Shown piece by piece: positions 25,388 through 37,692 of a stretch of DNA of 64,000 nt. The notes under the pieces were generated by a model that worked only from the letters and a program-made list of their open reading frames with translations, was not told where the DNA came from and did no database searches. Each line of letters begins with the position of its first letter. Within the stretch, counting starts at the first letter, position 1. The position numbers and the translations under genes are program-made. Source of the DNA: Prunus persica (lineage: Eukaryota > Streptophyta > Magnoliopsida > Rosales > Rosaceae); contig NC_034010.1 in NCBI RefSeq assembly GCF_000346465.2, positions 15,725,248-15,789,247 on the forward strand. The letters are read 5' to 3'.

Positions 25388-28300
25388 TCAAAGTGTTTGC
25401 TTGCCATCTTCATCCATGGTAGAGACTGGCATTTTCCATATCTTGGAGTTCTTCTTCGGGTCATCGGTAAGACTGAAATATGTATCGTCTTCTTTGAATG
25501 TTCTAATGAATTTTTTAGCACCCATCATGATAAGCCTTTCAACCATGAACAATTGGTAGTTATTTCCAATCATGGGATCCAAAATGTGGCTAAAGTTTGA
25601 TGAGTATGCCAATTTGTATCTGCACATAGGGGTCAGAAATAAGAATCATGGTCAGATGCAACGTTGTATGATAACCTTAATCCCGAGAACAGTTCTTTAG
25701 AGCCAGAAAGGACCCTTTTGATTGGCACAGGTATAATGACTGTCAATTCACAAAGCAGTTTACCCCAATTGGCATGAAAATATATTAACATACAAATAAT
25801 ACCTCTGCCCCTTCATAAGAAAGAAATGTAAACGCATGAAAATTCAGTTTCCATTGTAAAACTTGAACCAGTGTTGGAAGATCCCAGTTAAGAAATAGTA
25901 ACAGGAGGAGCATATTACACTAGTTCCACAATCAATCATAGTGACACGTGAAAGATTCTCTCATCAATATTCAGAACTCCAGTATCAAATAATTTAAGCT
26001 CATAAAATTTATCTTTTGTCCTGACTACTGTAGTCTCAATCAATTGAAAAGTTCTTAGGTGAAAGAAAAATAATAAGTAATTTGAATCATGGACATTTTC
26101 TGTCAACGTTATCCTAGACTTCTACCAATGGTAATCCTGAGCTTAAATTTCAAACCCAATCAAGCAGTCATCAGGGATTATTAGGTTAAAGTGTAACTTG
26201 CTAGAAGAAAAAACACAAAAGAATGAGAAAGCAACCTTTAACAAAACATGCACAGAAAATTGTTGGTTGTAGCACGTAAACACACAGATTTTCATCTTTA
26301 AAGTAGATGGTCCAGAGAACATGAGAAGGATGTACCTGACTGTGAGAGGTGAAAAAAATCCTGGCGTCCTTTCATTTGAAGCAATAAAAAGAGTTCGTCC
26401 AGGTGGGACCCATTTTTCAATTCTGTGGAGAATAAACTCTGGCCGTGTATCCCTGTCCAGATGAGGATGCAGGGTCCTGTCAACACCAAACCTGTCCTTC
26501 CTGGTCTTAATTTTATCGCCACGACGAACATGAATTGCATCATAATCACCAAGGAGTGCCTTAATCTGTGGAAATAGTTTGATCAAATTCTGTAGTGGCA
26601 CTGACATGGAGGGCAAAATGCAGAAACAGAAGGATCTATGGTAATTTTGCAGAAACAGTTGCATACAAACATAAAATTCTTTCTTAAAAATCAAAATGCT
26701 ATAACGAACTTATTATATACTACATACTACAAACTTAAGCAAAATAGAATCATAAAGAATTAAAATGCACATCAGGAATATTGTGCCTCCTAGCTATTTA
26801 TAATTTTATTCCATGATGTTGACCACAACCACCACCTCCACCAACACATACTGTAAATTATTTTTTATGCGATTGTAATGGGGGGGTTACATGGTAAATC
26901 ACATCTCCTGTTCAGCTATTTAGCCGTTATCTTATGGGGTAAACTGCTCAAAACGTGTGTGTCACTCATACCATTCACATTTACCATCATTCACATATGA
27001 TATACAGTGTTACTAAACTTGAAATAAGTTCCAACTCTTAATTGTATTACCGTGATCCTTGATAAGTTACTGTGATCTTTAATATTATGAATCATTCGAC
27101 AACCATACTTGAAACAAATTCTTTGTTTTTTCCTTCCTTCTAACATGCACAGAAAGAGGAGTGCTGAGATATTATTATTCATCGAAATTCATTTTGCTTT
27201 AAAATGTAATAAATTATAATCCATTTCAAGTTCCCAAAATCTTACAAAATAAGATACTCGATATCTGGCGAAGATTAACCTAAATGAATAGAGCAACTAA
27301 AGTTGAGGCAAAATTCCACAATGCAAGTTGGTGGGTACAAGTAGTCAGATAAATCAACAATTCAAGCAGCAATCAAACATCTTACAAGTAGCCACTATAA
27401 ATTGTGAATACTAGTTCACAATCATACTCTAAACAGAACCTACAAACTTAAGTGACTAGAGAGTGATAGATATTGATGTGTTTCCCAGCAACAATTCCAA
27501 CTTTAGTTACAACGCTGATTGACAGGCTGAAAAAATTCAGTACCCAATTACTGGAAGCTTTAGTTATAATGAATATAACTCAGAATCATGTTGCAGAATA
27601 AGAAAACAGAAGAAAGAGCATTTGTTTGGAAGCTTAATGTAATTGTATCAATTATGGAAACAAAATTTCATGGGATTCTTATAACACATACCTTATCAGC
27701 TACGTTCCTTAAGTTCTTTGCTGCCATTGAGGGGAGAAAGGAGTATGGCAAAAGTATAGCACTACGGTCATTTCGATCCTTGCACTCCATAAACCTAAAT
27801 GGCTATCATTATGAATTCCTCAAACAACCAAGATTGAAGTTTAAGTAATACTCACGTAACATAGCCAAATGAAACAAATTTTAGTTTTCTGAACAAAGTA
27901 CAACAAACATCCTTATCAGAGCCATTGCAACAGGTTCATTTATAGTTTCAGAAAATATCTAAAAGCATTGAAATAGTCTGCAAACTGTATTTGAAGGTCT
28001 GTCTTGCATTAACTAAAAACCACATTTAACTTTTCTTAGTAACAAAATGCAACCACAACTTTTATCTCAAGTCAAGCCATAGCCGCATCATTCAAACAAA
28101 CAAGCAGAGGTTTTTGTTCCCTCAAGAAAATCTTAAAGCTTTCAGCAATAAATTTAAATATAAAAAAAAAAAAAAAAAAAAGGAGTTACCATGACAGAGG
28201 GCTTGCAGTTCTGTTTATCAGCAAAAGATTTGAGAAACGACTGTTCTCTTTGAGATCAACATGACTAACTCGTTCCACATGAGCAACTCCTCTAGCTCCC

Positions 28301-29451
28301 AACTTCATACTTGTTGTTAGCACCTGATACCACAGTTTTGAATTGTCTAAAATTACTGGTACAGTATCCGATATGAGGTCCATATCATACAAAGAGTCCA
28401 TGGAACAAGACTTTGCTGCCCACCTAACAAGTAAAAGGAAGCCAGTTCACATTGTATGCTATGTGCACTGTGATTAATAAAAATGTATTTACAAACACTA
28501 TGGAGGGAAAGTACACATCTAAACCTATCACGTCACAATATTATATTTCTGAGGAGATTACAAACTTGAAACAGGAAATTAACGCCATTTTCGCAAAAAA
28601 GTAGCAGTGGAATTCTTCCATAGGCCAAAAAAAATAAAAAATCTCTTGAAACCCAATAAAGAAGTTCAAAAAAAAAAGAAAAGAAAGCTTACGTTTCTTC
28701 TGAATTTGCAGTATTTGAGCGACGAAGGATCCCTTTCTTATTGTGTATTGGGTTGATACACATTCTGGAAGGCATTACCAAGGTTCTGCAAACAACAGCA
28801 GTAAAATACAACACAAGATTACAAAGGTACTCAACAGATATGAACCAGGTGGTGAAGTTCATGGAAATTGGGTGACTAGCTCTGTACTAACTATGATGAA
28901 CTTATTCCAAATTTATGAAGCAAACCTAGACATGTGACAATTGGTTCATGCCAAGTCCTATTCCTAACCCATTAAACTAATCCTTATCTTAATAGAGCAA
29001 AATTTCCACAACTCTCGGTTTTCCCATATTTCTCTCAGCAACCACACATAGCATAAACTCCAAAAACAGAAATAAAAACAAAAGGACAAAAGAAAAAGAA
29101 ATCTAATAATCCAAAACATGACATGAAATACCTCTTAAGGAACATGGCCTCTTCAAGAGCACACCGGAGGCTGGACTCCTGGTGGCCCAGACCTTCACAG
29201 GATTCACAGTGCCTTCCAGGGCAATCAATTCTGTTACCCCAGTAGAGGAACTTCTCGTGGCCATTCTGGTCATTCTGGTCATTGTTCTCGGACTTGGTCA
29301 CACTTTCTAGGCCTTCTGGGGAGGATACAGGGTTTGTGGAAATGAGAGAGGCAAAGAAGAAGAGGAGAACAATTGCAGCTATGCAGAAGGCAGGGAAGAT
29401 GATTGAGGAACTGGGTCCTGACTTGGACTTTAGGGTTCTGTGAAATGCCAT
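25388..29451 (-). CDS. O-fucosyltransferase family protein (GDP-fucose, plant type)
   Basis: Six exons on the minus strand: 29132-29451, 28693-28785, 28190-28423, 27692-27794, 26336-26565 and 25388-25619. All junctions are GT-AG and in phase, giving 403 aa. The N-terminus has a signal-anchor helix at about residues 17-37 (IIFPAFCIAAIVLLFFFASL), so a type II Golgi membrane protein is likely. Next come the conserved CPGRHCESCEGLGHQE and RTLVMPSRMCINP blocks. The sugar-nucleotide motif DAIHVRRGDKI is at about 259-269, then RTLFIASNERTPGFF and NYQLFMVERLIMMGA near the C-terminus. Such proteins are predicted to transfer fucose from GDP-fucose in the secretory pathway; the acceptor is unknown. The start was chosen at MAFH because upstream in-frame residues do not resemble a signal anchor. 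No lesion was found. Confidence 0.92.
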
Positions 29452-29511
29452 TAGAGTTGGGCAGGTGCGGAGCCAGGATTGTTTGTTTGCCTGGACTAAA
29501 CCTCTAAACAA

Positions 29512-31408
29512 AATATAATTTGTTCTTTTTCAAGAATAGAGGGGAAAAATAATCTGTGAAATGCAAACTAAGGACACACAGCTCCGTTTTCCACACTAAG
29601 GACAATTGCAAATGTAGCAAGATGAGAGGGGAAAATAACGCACTGATTAATATACAGGTATTTGGAGGTAGATAAAGCATAAGTGGAACCATAAATAGAG
29701 CACATACTTCCAGAACTCTAAATGAAATGGAAAAGGGGTTGCTCACAGAATCTGTGCAAGCAATGTATCCTGGTTTCTCTTGATAGTCTATCCTGGCACA
29801 AAGTAGAAAACCAACAATAAACCTTCAAAAAAGTAGAAATCTTTTTTAAGTTTGCACAATACAAAGACCAATTTGCTTAATAAAATTAAGAATTTATCTA
29901 TTCATGTTGCATTAAGCACCTAGTAATCAGATGGGGATTAATTAGTTAGTTTAGAATGGGGATTAGTTGGTTAGCTTAAAAAGTTAGTTCATTTCGTAGG
30001 GTGTTGATCAACAAATACATGTCATTCTGTAATATGTTCTTCATTGATTAAATGAATAAAAAATTCGGTTCTTATTTTGTTTCATACTAAACTCTTTGTT
30101 ACGATCTTGGAAGGTAGAGGTTCAACCATGTTGTCGATTTCAAGTCAGATTTCATGGTGTGCAAATTTTACAACATTATAAAGCCTTGATCAACCTGTAC
30201 CATGTTTTGACTAAAGATTTCCCTTACTAAGTATCATCCTAGCCAGGGGAGGAAGCAGGGCTCGGTTAGGCTGGGCCAGCGCAGGATTAAGAAAAATAAA
30301 AAATTGAGTGCTAATTTTTAGGAAGCTCACCCATCCTAGCGAAAACAACCCCATCCTCCTGCAACAAAACTTAGCCTATCCTCTCCTTGAGTTCCCTAAG
30401 ACACAAGTCCCTCGGTTCGAGTCCCGGGCAACCCATTACAATTAGCATATGGAAATCGTGTGTATATAAATCCAAATTTTTTTTATTCATTTCCAAGCCA
30501 CCCACACATAATAGATGAAAAACAGAAAATTATAGCCCATCTCTATGAAAATTCATGTTTCCGCGCTCGATCCTACCATGCTAGATGAATTAGAACCTTC
30601 CCTTTTTCCCCCGGACCATTTAGAAATTTTGTATTCAAGGACATAAAAACCAAATGTCTATCAATTTGTGCAAGGAAAGCCACACTTCCCTGCCCGTCTT
30701 ACAGTAAATTGACGTATCTGTAATTTGTGTAATGTGAATAAGTTTAAATATGATATTTCAATCCAAAATCTAACAATATCCTGAGCTACATTGTCATCTT
30801 AAACAGAAATGAAAATACAAATATGTCCAAACAATTTTAAAAAATAAAAAAACAGATTCAAACGGAAATATGGATCTAAACTTATTTCCACCAGAAAATT
30901 TGATCTAAACAAGTTTTTTTTGTTTCTCAACCCTCTATTCAGGAATTCTGTTGAAATTTAGAACAAGAAAACAAGAAATACCTTTGGAATTGCCGAACTC
31001 GGAAGTGTGGCACTGTGGGAGTGAGGGTGAGAGTGACAGAAAGGAAAGATCAAAAAGAAGAAGGGGGAAGGAAAGGCTGCTCGTCATGGGTTGGGCTCAC
31101 AGGCCTGCTAGGCGTGGGTGTCTTACCAAAATTGTTAAATTTGTGCATGGGTGTCCATAGTAAGTTAGTAACAGGCCCAAAGGTTAAAAAGGCACGAGCT
31201 TTCGTTCATTCAGTTATGAAAAGGCTCAAGCCTGCATGGCTGATATTTGCCGCTTCTGTAGCCTAGTATTATCTGCAAGTCAACTCAAAAGTCAAACATT
31301 TTTCAGCTTGAAGACTTCCCCTGTTCGCTGTCTCCTCCTCCTGTAATTTACAAACCCAACCCATCATGCTCAACAGTCAATTAACCCCAAGAAATTTGAA
31401 AATCAAGC
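29512..31408. other. Intergenic DNA between the O-fucosyltransferase and UGT genes
   Basis: This probably holds both promoters, since the genes are divergent. A stretch at about 29940-30115 (repeated ggggattagttagttag words, then attaaatgaataaaaaattc) looks like a decayed LTR end. A B-box-like cggttcgagtcccgg at about 30413-30427, followed by a T run, may be a SINE remnant. The frames at 30951-31266 have no recognised domain. Confidence 0.45.
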
Positions 31409-32848
31409 ATGGCGGATGATGTCCGTGAGATCTTTGTGGTTTCAGCAGCTGGGCAGGGCCATCTTCAGCCTTGCACGCAGCTCTGCAACCACCTGAACTC
31501 CCGAAATTACCAAACTACCCTCGTCGTTCCTTCCTCTCCCGCCATCCCCTCCTCCTCTTTCACCCGCCAAAACCCGCTGGCCCAAATCCTCCATCTTACA
31601 GCTTCCCCGAGCCCACCCAGACCCGGCCCCAACCCGCTCCGCCACAAAGCAGCACAAGAGCTCCACGACCACCTCGCCGACCTTTCCAACATTCCCGATA
31701 TGCCCCTCCCTCTCTGCGCCATCGTAGACTTTCAAATGGGCTGGACCAAGGAGGTCTTCTGGAAATTCCACGTCCCAGTGATCGGATTCTTCACATTCGG
31801 CGCGTACGCCGCCGCCATGGAGTGGGGCGCGTGGAAAGTCCGAGCAGGAGACATCCGACCAGACGAGCTCCGCCTAATTCCCGGCCTACCCGATCACATG
31901 GCTCTCACGATTTCCGACATTAAAAGAAGGCCAACCGGTCCGCCACGTGGCGGTGCGAACCAGCCCCCAGGCGGAGGAGGAGGGGGTGGTCCGCCTAAAC
32001 CGGGAGACCGGCCTCCGTGGGTCCCAGAGATAGAAGGCTCCGTCGCTCTGATGTTCAACACGTGTGACTTCCTGGAACGTCCGTTCATCGAGTACATGAA
32101 AACCCAGATGGGGATGCCAGTATGGGGCGTGGGCCCACTCTTGCCGGAAACGTACTGGAAGCCATCCGATTCACTGCTCCTCCCTGACCGCCCAATGAAA
32201 CCACACCACTGCCGGCAATCAAACTACACTGAAGACGACGTTGCACGTTGGCTGGACTCAAAGCCCCGCGGGTCCGTGTTATACGTGGCATTCGGCAGCG
32301 AAGTGGGCCCCACAGTAGAAGAGTATCCCCATCTGGCCAGTGCATTGGAGGAGTCGACCCGGCCGTTCATCTGGGTGATCCAATCCGGGTCGGGTGACGG
32401 GTACTACCCAGAAGGGTTGAACAGCAAAGCGGGTGAGAGGGGTTTGATAATATGCGGATGGGCACCACAAGTGTTGATACTGAGCCATAGATCAACAGGT
32501 GGGTTCTTATCACACTGTGGGTGGAATTCAACTGTGGAAGCCATTGGCCGTGGGGTGCCCATTTTGGGGTGGCCCATTAGAGGTGACCAGTTTTACAATG
32601 CCAAGTTGGTGGCAAAGCATCTCAAGGTTGGCTATGGAGTTTGTGAAGATTTTACAGATATGGTTAAGAAAGAAGACATAGTGGAAGGGATAGAGAAGTT
32701 GATGGGTGATGAAGGGGTGAAGAGACAGGCCATGGAGACAGGGAAGAGGTTGGAGGACGGGTTTCCTGCGAGCTCCGTGGCTTCATTGGATGTTTTTGTG
32801 GATTTTATTAGGCCAAAAACCAGCTCAGAAGTTTACAGAATAGTTTGA
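31409..32848 (+). CDS. UDP-glycosyltransferase, family 1 (plant UGT)
   Basis: This intronless gene encodes 479 aa, the usual UGT length. The N-terminal acceptor half has the catalytic His18 in AAGQGHLQP and a likely activating Asp107 in CAIVDFQMGW. The C-terminal half has the 44-residue PSPG box at 351-394, starting WAPQVLILSH, with HCGWNS in the middle and ending RGDQ. Trp22 and the final Gln of the box favour UDP-glucose as donor (known family rule). VLYVAFGS lies upstream of the box. A Gly/Pro-rich insert (about residues 175-207, with a run of seven Gly) lies in the interdomain region and is unusual. It acts in the cytosol on small lipophilic acceptors such as phenolics or hormones; the acceptor cannot be predicted. 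A copia element lies 0.28 kb downstream. Confidence 0.95.
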   Translation: MADDVREIFVVSAAGQGHLQPCTQLCNHLNSRNYQTTLVVPSSPAIPSSSFTRQNPLAQILHLTASPSPPRPGPNPLRHKAAQELHDHLADLSNIPDMPLPLCAIVDFQMGWTKEVFWKFHVPVIGFFTFGAYAAAMEWGAWKVRAGDIRPDELRLIPGLPDHMALTISDIKRRPTGPPRGGANQPPGGGGGGGPPKPGDRPPWVPEIEGSVALMFNTCDFLERPFIEYMKTQMGMPVWGVGPLLPETYWKPSDSLLLPDRPMKPHHCRQSNYTEDDVARWLDSKPRGSVLYVAFGSEVGPTVEEYPHLASALEESTRPFIWVIQSGSGDGYYPEGLNSKAGERGLIICGWAPQVLILSHRSTGGFLSHCGWNSTVEAIGRGVPILGWPIRGDQFYNAKLVAKHLKVGYGVCEDFTDMVKKEDIVEGIEKLMGDEGVKRQAMETGKRLEDGFPASSVASLDVFVDFIRPKTSSEVYRIV

Positions 32849-33124
32849 TGGGTCAAGTATGGTTTTTGAAGCCTTGGAAATTTTGATGGGGTCGTGGTAT
32901 TTACTGAATCACTCATCAAGAGCTTGGAGCTTGGAGCTTCACAGTCTCAGAAAAAGAATGAAAATTGTATACAACAGTTGGATTGCATGACAATTGTTCT
33001 TGCATATACTCTGTTATACACAAGCCCTTGTAGTCATTGTGTCATTTTAATATTAAACATTTGCTTACATTCAAATTGCTGCTTTCCGATTTTCATCGTA
33101 CCTCCAGAGTCTCATGGTTCAGAG

Positions 33125-33503
33125 TGTTGAATATTTGGATTGCAAAGGGAGCAAGAAATGTACTCTGAGAGAGAGAGAGAGCAGAGAGCCTTAGATTGTT
33201 CTAACAGAATGCTTACTCTGCATGAACATCCCAGCAGAGCTTATATTCCTTCATGACTATATCATGTTCTCTTACATCAGTAGATTCAAATCTAACGGTT
33301 TGTAATAGTAAGCCAATGTGAATATGACACATGGCAATACACAGCTGTCCTAACAGCTGGGAATTCAAAACAGACTCAAGCATTGCACCTGGCATATAAG
33401 CACAAGGCACTTAGCTAATACAAAGAATAGAATAGATTAAATATAAACTGACTTAGAACTTACTAACTAATATGAAATTAGCTAGACAGTTTACATTTTA
33501 ACA
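33125..33503 (-). repeat. 3' LTR of copia element 2
   Basis: The plus strand begins tgttgaatatttgg and ends cattttaaca. It is almost identical to 37693-38070. The element is on the minus strand, so this is its 3' LTR. Confidence 0.95.
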
Positions 33504-35224
33504 CTCCCTTCTAAAGTGCTAGCTGATTTCACTCCAAGCATTCTCCTCAAATAGTCAAACCTGTCTTTGGGAAGTGCTTTGGTGAAGATATCAGCAATCT
33601 GCTCTTCTCCCTTGCAGTAGAGCAGTTCAATCACTTCTTCTTGTATTGCATCTCTAATAAAATGAAACTTCCTTTTAATATGCTTGCTCCGTTGATGAAA
33701 AACTGGATTTTTAGCCATTGCTATGGCTGAAGTGTTGTCACAAAACACAGTTGTTGCAGTGGTCTGTTCTTCCCCAAAATCTTCAAGAACAAACCTGAGC
33801 CAAATGGCTTGTGATGTAGCTTCTGCTGCACTCACATACTCTGCCTCTACAGTAGAAAGAGCCACACTGTGTTGTTTGACTGATGCCCACGAAAAAGCAC
33901 CACTTCCAAATGAAAACGCATATCCAGAAGTGCTTTTCATATCTTCCTCAGATCCACTCCAGTCACTGTCACAGTAACCAACTAAGAGTGCAGATTTTCC
34001 AGTCACATACTCAATTCCATAGTCAATTGTGCCTTGTATGTACCTTAGAACCCTTTTAGCTGCCCCATAGTGCATCTTAGAAGGGTTGTGCATGAATCTT
34101 GCAAGCAGGCAGGCAGAGAACATGATATCTGGCCTGGTTGCAGTAAGGTACAGCAGGCTGCCTACAATTTTTCTGAACAAACTTTCATCTGCAGCATCAC
34201 TTCCATCCTCTCTTTTCAATTTATCAGTAGCCACTAATGGAGTGCTTACTGACTTGCAGTCTTTGAGTCCAAACTTATCCAAGAGAGTGAGAGCATACTT
34301 CTTTTGATGAATGAAGATTCTCCCTTCAGTTTGTGTTACTCCCATACCAAGAAAATGGTGGAGTAAACCCAAATCAGACATCTCATACTTGCACATCATT
34401 TCAGCTTTGAATTCTTTCATCATTTCATCACTACTTCTTGTGTACACTATGTCATCTACATAGATTGACACTATTAGTGTTCCCACACCTTCCTTTGTTC
34501 TCACATAGAGAGTGGCTTCACTTGGACTTTTGTGAAAACCACACTGATTCAAGTAGGTGTCGATTTCACTATACCAGGCCCTTGGAGCCTGCTTCAACCC
34601 ATAGAGAGCTTTTCTTAACCTATACACCTTATCCTCATCACCTTTAACCACAAAACCATCCGGTTGATCAACATAAACTTCTTCTTCAAGGACACCATTT
34701 AAGAAGGCTGACTTGACATCCAATTGCCATAGTTTCCAGCCTTTCTGAGCAGCAAGAGCTATGAGAGTTCTAATGGTGTCTAACCTTGCCACAGGAGCAA
34801 AGGTTTCATTGAAATCAATCCCTGGTTTTTGTGTGTATCCCTTGGCAACAAGTCTTGCTTTATGTTTTTGAATGGAGCCATCAAGATTAAGCTTAATTTT
34901 GAATATCCACTTCACTCCCACAATTGGTTTACTACTTGGCCTATCAACCAATTCCCAAGTGGAGTTTTTCTCTATCATAAGTATCTCCTCAGTCATAGCC
35001 TTCCCCCAAGCTTCATCTTTGACTGCTTCTTCAAAATTTTCAGGTTCAATGATGCTCATCTTACATTGAGCATACACTTCACTCAAACTCTTCCATTTCT
35101 TTGGGGTGTTATCATAAGTTTCAAATGGAGCAGAGTCTTGAGTAGCATGCAAATCTCTACTTGTTTGTGTTTCCATAGGAGACAACACAATCTGTTGCTG
35201 TAACAGATTTGGTTCTGAATCCAA
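33491..35224 (-). pseudogene. Copia element 2: reverse transcriptase and RNase H
   Basis: This open block of 577 codons includes [46 protein letters not shown], the catalytic YVDD ([11 protein letters not shown]), then [16 protein letters not shown] and the RNase H motifs [21 protein letters not shown] and [10 protein letters not shown]. The catalytic residues appear intact. The stop lies 13 bp inside the 3' LTR. It is separated from integrase by two in-frame stops, so it cannot be made as part of the polyprotein without read-through. Confidence 0.93.
33504..33512 (-). other. Polypurine tract of copia element 2
   Basis: The minus strand reads agaagggag directly before the 3' LTR. Confidence 0.75.
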
Positions 35225-35296
35225 ATCTGATACTGTTGAACTTGCTCCATCACCCTAAGACATAGGAATTTTCAATGTCTCATTTGTTTCCCAATT

Positions 35297-36796
35297 CTAC
35301 ATTGCTTCTTCATCAAAAATAACACTCCTAGACAGCTCAATCTTTTGAGTTCTCAAGTTGAGTACTCTATACCCCTTTTCACATACACCATATCCTACAA
35401 ATACTCCCTTCTCACCTGTGTCTTCCAGCTTGTGCCTTTTCTGTGTGGGGATGTGAATATAGCATAGAGAACCAAATATTCTCAAATGCTTGACACCTGG
35501 TTTTCTTCCACTAAACTTCTCAAATGGAGTGGAATTGTCCAGTGCACTTGTAGGACTTCTGTTTTGTAGATATACAGCTGTATTGACAGCTTCTGCCCAA
35601 AACTTCAAAGGGATTTTCTTCTCATGCATCATGGCTCTTGCCATTTCCATCACAGTACGATTCTTTCTCTCTGCAACTCCATTCTGTTGTGGAGAGTAGC
35701 CTACTGTCAGTTGCCTTTCTAATCCCATCTCTTCACAGAACTTTGAGAAATCCAAAGATGTGTATTCTCCACCTCTATCACTTCTTAGCTTCTTAATTTG
35801 ATAACCACTTTGTAGCTCAACCATGCTTTTGAACCTTTTGAATATGTTGAATGCTTGAGACTTATGCTGCAAGAAGAACACCCAATACATTCTGGTATGG
35901 TCATCAATGAAGGTGAGGAAATATCTGTTCCCTCCAAGAGTGATGGTCTGCATTAGACCACATATGTCTGAGTGAATCAGTTCTAGTGGTTGAGTGGCTC
36001 TCCAAGCTCCTTCCTTATCAAAAGAGCTTCTGTGATTCTTGCTTACAGCACAACCTGAGCAGACCTTCTCATGTTCTTGTAAATTAGGCAGTCCCTGAAC
36101 CATATCTCTCTCTTGTAACAACTTCAAACTAATATAGTTTAGGTGCCCAAATCTTCTGTGCCACAGCCAGGATGTTTCTCCAACTGTTGCTCTGTTTGCC
36201 ATAGGAGGATTGACATAGTCAAGATTTAAAGGAAAACATCTGTTTCCCTTCATTGGCACTCTTGCAATGCAATCTTCCAGCTGCCTATCTCCATAGATAT
36301 CAACTGCATTATCACCAAATACAAGCCAATGCCCATGTTCTATCATTTGACCTACACTTAGCAAATTTTCATCTAAACCTGGTACAATCATGACTTCTTT
36401 GATATATCTAGTCACACCCTTCATTTCTATAGCCAAAGTCCCTTTGCCTATTGACTGCACTAGATCACCAGTCCCCATTTTGACTTTACTCTTCACACTT
36501 TTATCAACATTTACAAGTAATGACTCATGGGAAGTCATGTGATTGCTACATGCACTATCAACATACCACATATTCACATTCTTTCCAATTGTTGCAGCAT
36601 GACATGCATAGAACATAATGGCAGGTTCAGTTACCTGATTTGCAATGTTAGCAAGTTTCCCTGCCTTGTTTGCTTGGTCACAGTCCTTGACAAAATGACC
36701 AAATCGATTGCAGCCATGACACTTTGGTTTTCCTTTAAACCAACACTCACCATAGTGTAGCTTCTCACAATGTTTGCATTTTCCAGGTTTGTCTCC
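35297..36796 (-). pseudogene. Copia element 2: zinc knuckle, protease and integrase
   Basis: Just after the gag stop come CKHCEKLHYGEC and CHGCNRFGHFVKDC (CCHC knuckles), then the protease block WYVDSACSNHMT. The usual DSG(A/C) reads DSAC, a Gly-to-Ala change beside the catalytic Asp. Integrase follows with HRRFGHLN...CSGCAVSKNHR (HHCC), HSDICG, FIDDHTRMYW, LRSDRGGEY and PQQNGVAERKN, and then the C-terminal LRIFGSLCY and EKGYRVLNL region. It ends at TAG 35297-35299. Confidence 0.92.
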
Positions 36797-37582
36797 TTAA
36801 CTTGGTTTTCCCCCTTGATTGGCACTGTTTTGAGGTTTAGAATCCCATTTCTTATCCTTGGACTTCCAGTTCTTCTTTGATTTATTAGTGCCAGAACTAG
36901 AACTTGACTGAGATCCTTTTGAGTTTATGCTCATGCTGCTGAAAGCTTTCTCAGTGGTGCTTTCAGCATGTCTGTCAAGACGCTGAGCAAATCCTCTTAA
37001 TGCTGCAATTACTTCCTGCACTTCAATGGTTTCAATGTCCCTAGTTTGCTCAATCACATAGCAGACTGGATCAAACTCCTTGGTTAAGCTTATTAGCAGT
37101 TTTTGAACTATCCTCCCTTTGGTCAGATCTTCCCCATATCCCTTCATCTGATTTACAAGCTCAAGTAGCCGAGTGATGTATCCAGACAAGATCTCATCAT
37201 CCCTCATCCTGGTGTACTTGAAATCTCGACGCAGACCCTGCAACATGATGGATCTAACTTGCTTATCACCATGAAACTCTTGATGCAAGATATCCCAAGC
37301 ACCTTTTGAGGTTTCTTCATTTGAGATTCTGGGGAAGATATCATCTGAAACAGCACCTTGGATAATACCAAGAGCCTTAGCATCCTTCATCAACAAGGAC
37401 ACCATCTCTGAATCTGATGACCCTTCTTCATCTACTTTTGAATCTGGAACCTGAAGACCTTTCTCAACCAAATTCCAGATTCCATGAGATTTGAAAATTG
37501 TTCTCATTCGAATCTTCCAAAACTCATAGTTCTCCCCATTGAATATTGGAGCTCTAAGATCACTCCCTCCTGACCCAGCCAT
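36797..37582 (-). pseudogene. Copia element 2: Gag
   Basis: The 261-codon open block starts MAGSGGSDLRAPIFNGENYE and contains the UBN2/retrotrans-gag core: WKIRMRTIFKSHGIW, KGAWDILHQEFHGD and MRDDEILSGYITRLLELVNQ. A basic Ser/Lys-rich tail follows. It ends in a premature TAA, after which the same frame continues into the zinc knuckle. The protein would form the virus-like particle core. Confidence 0.92.
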
Positions 37583-37681
37583 CTGAGACCAGACTCAATG
37601 AGTTGAGAGTTGGAAATTTCTCGTTGGATTTCCAGACTCAGCTCCCACAGCTTCAACGCCCTCTATCCAGATCCAACCTGG

Positions 37682-37692
37682 CTCTGATACCA
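37682..37692 (-). other. Primer-binding site of copia element 2
   Basis: The minus strand reads tggtatcagag directly after the 5' LTR. This is an exact match to the initiator-Met tRNA complement used by most plant copia elements. Confidence 0.9.

Noticed and set aside
25261..25600. Plus-strand frames near the O-fucosyltransferase 3' end
   Set aside because: They are antisense to the last exon, whose protein matches the family.
30240..30490. SINE with a good B box
   Set aside because: No convincing A box at the right distance and no clear A-rich tail or target duplication, so it is only mentioned in the intergenic entry.
31442..32488. Several long antisense frames
   Set aside because: They are shadows of the GC-rich UGT coding sequence.
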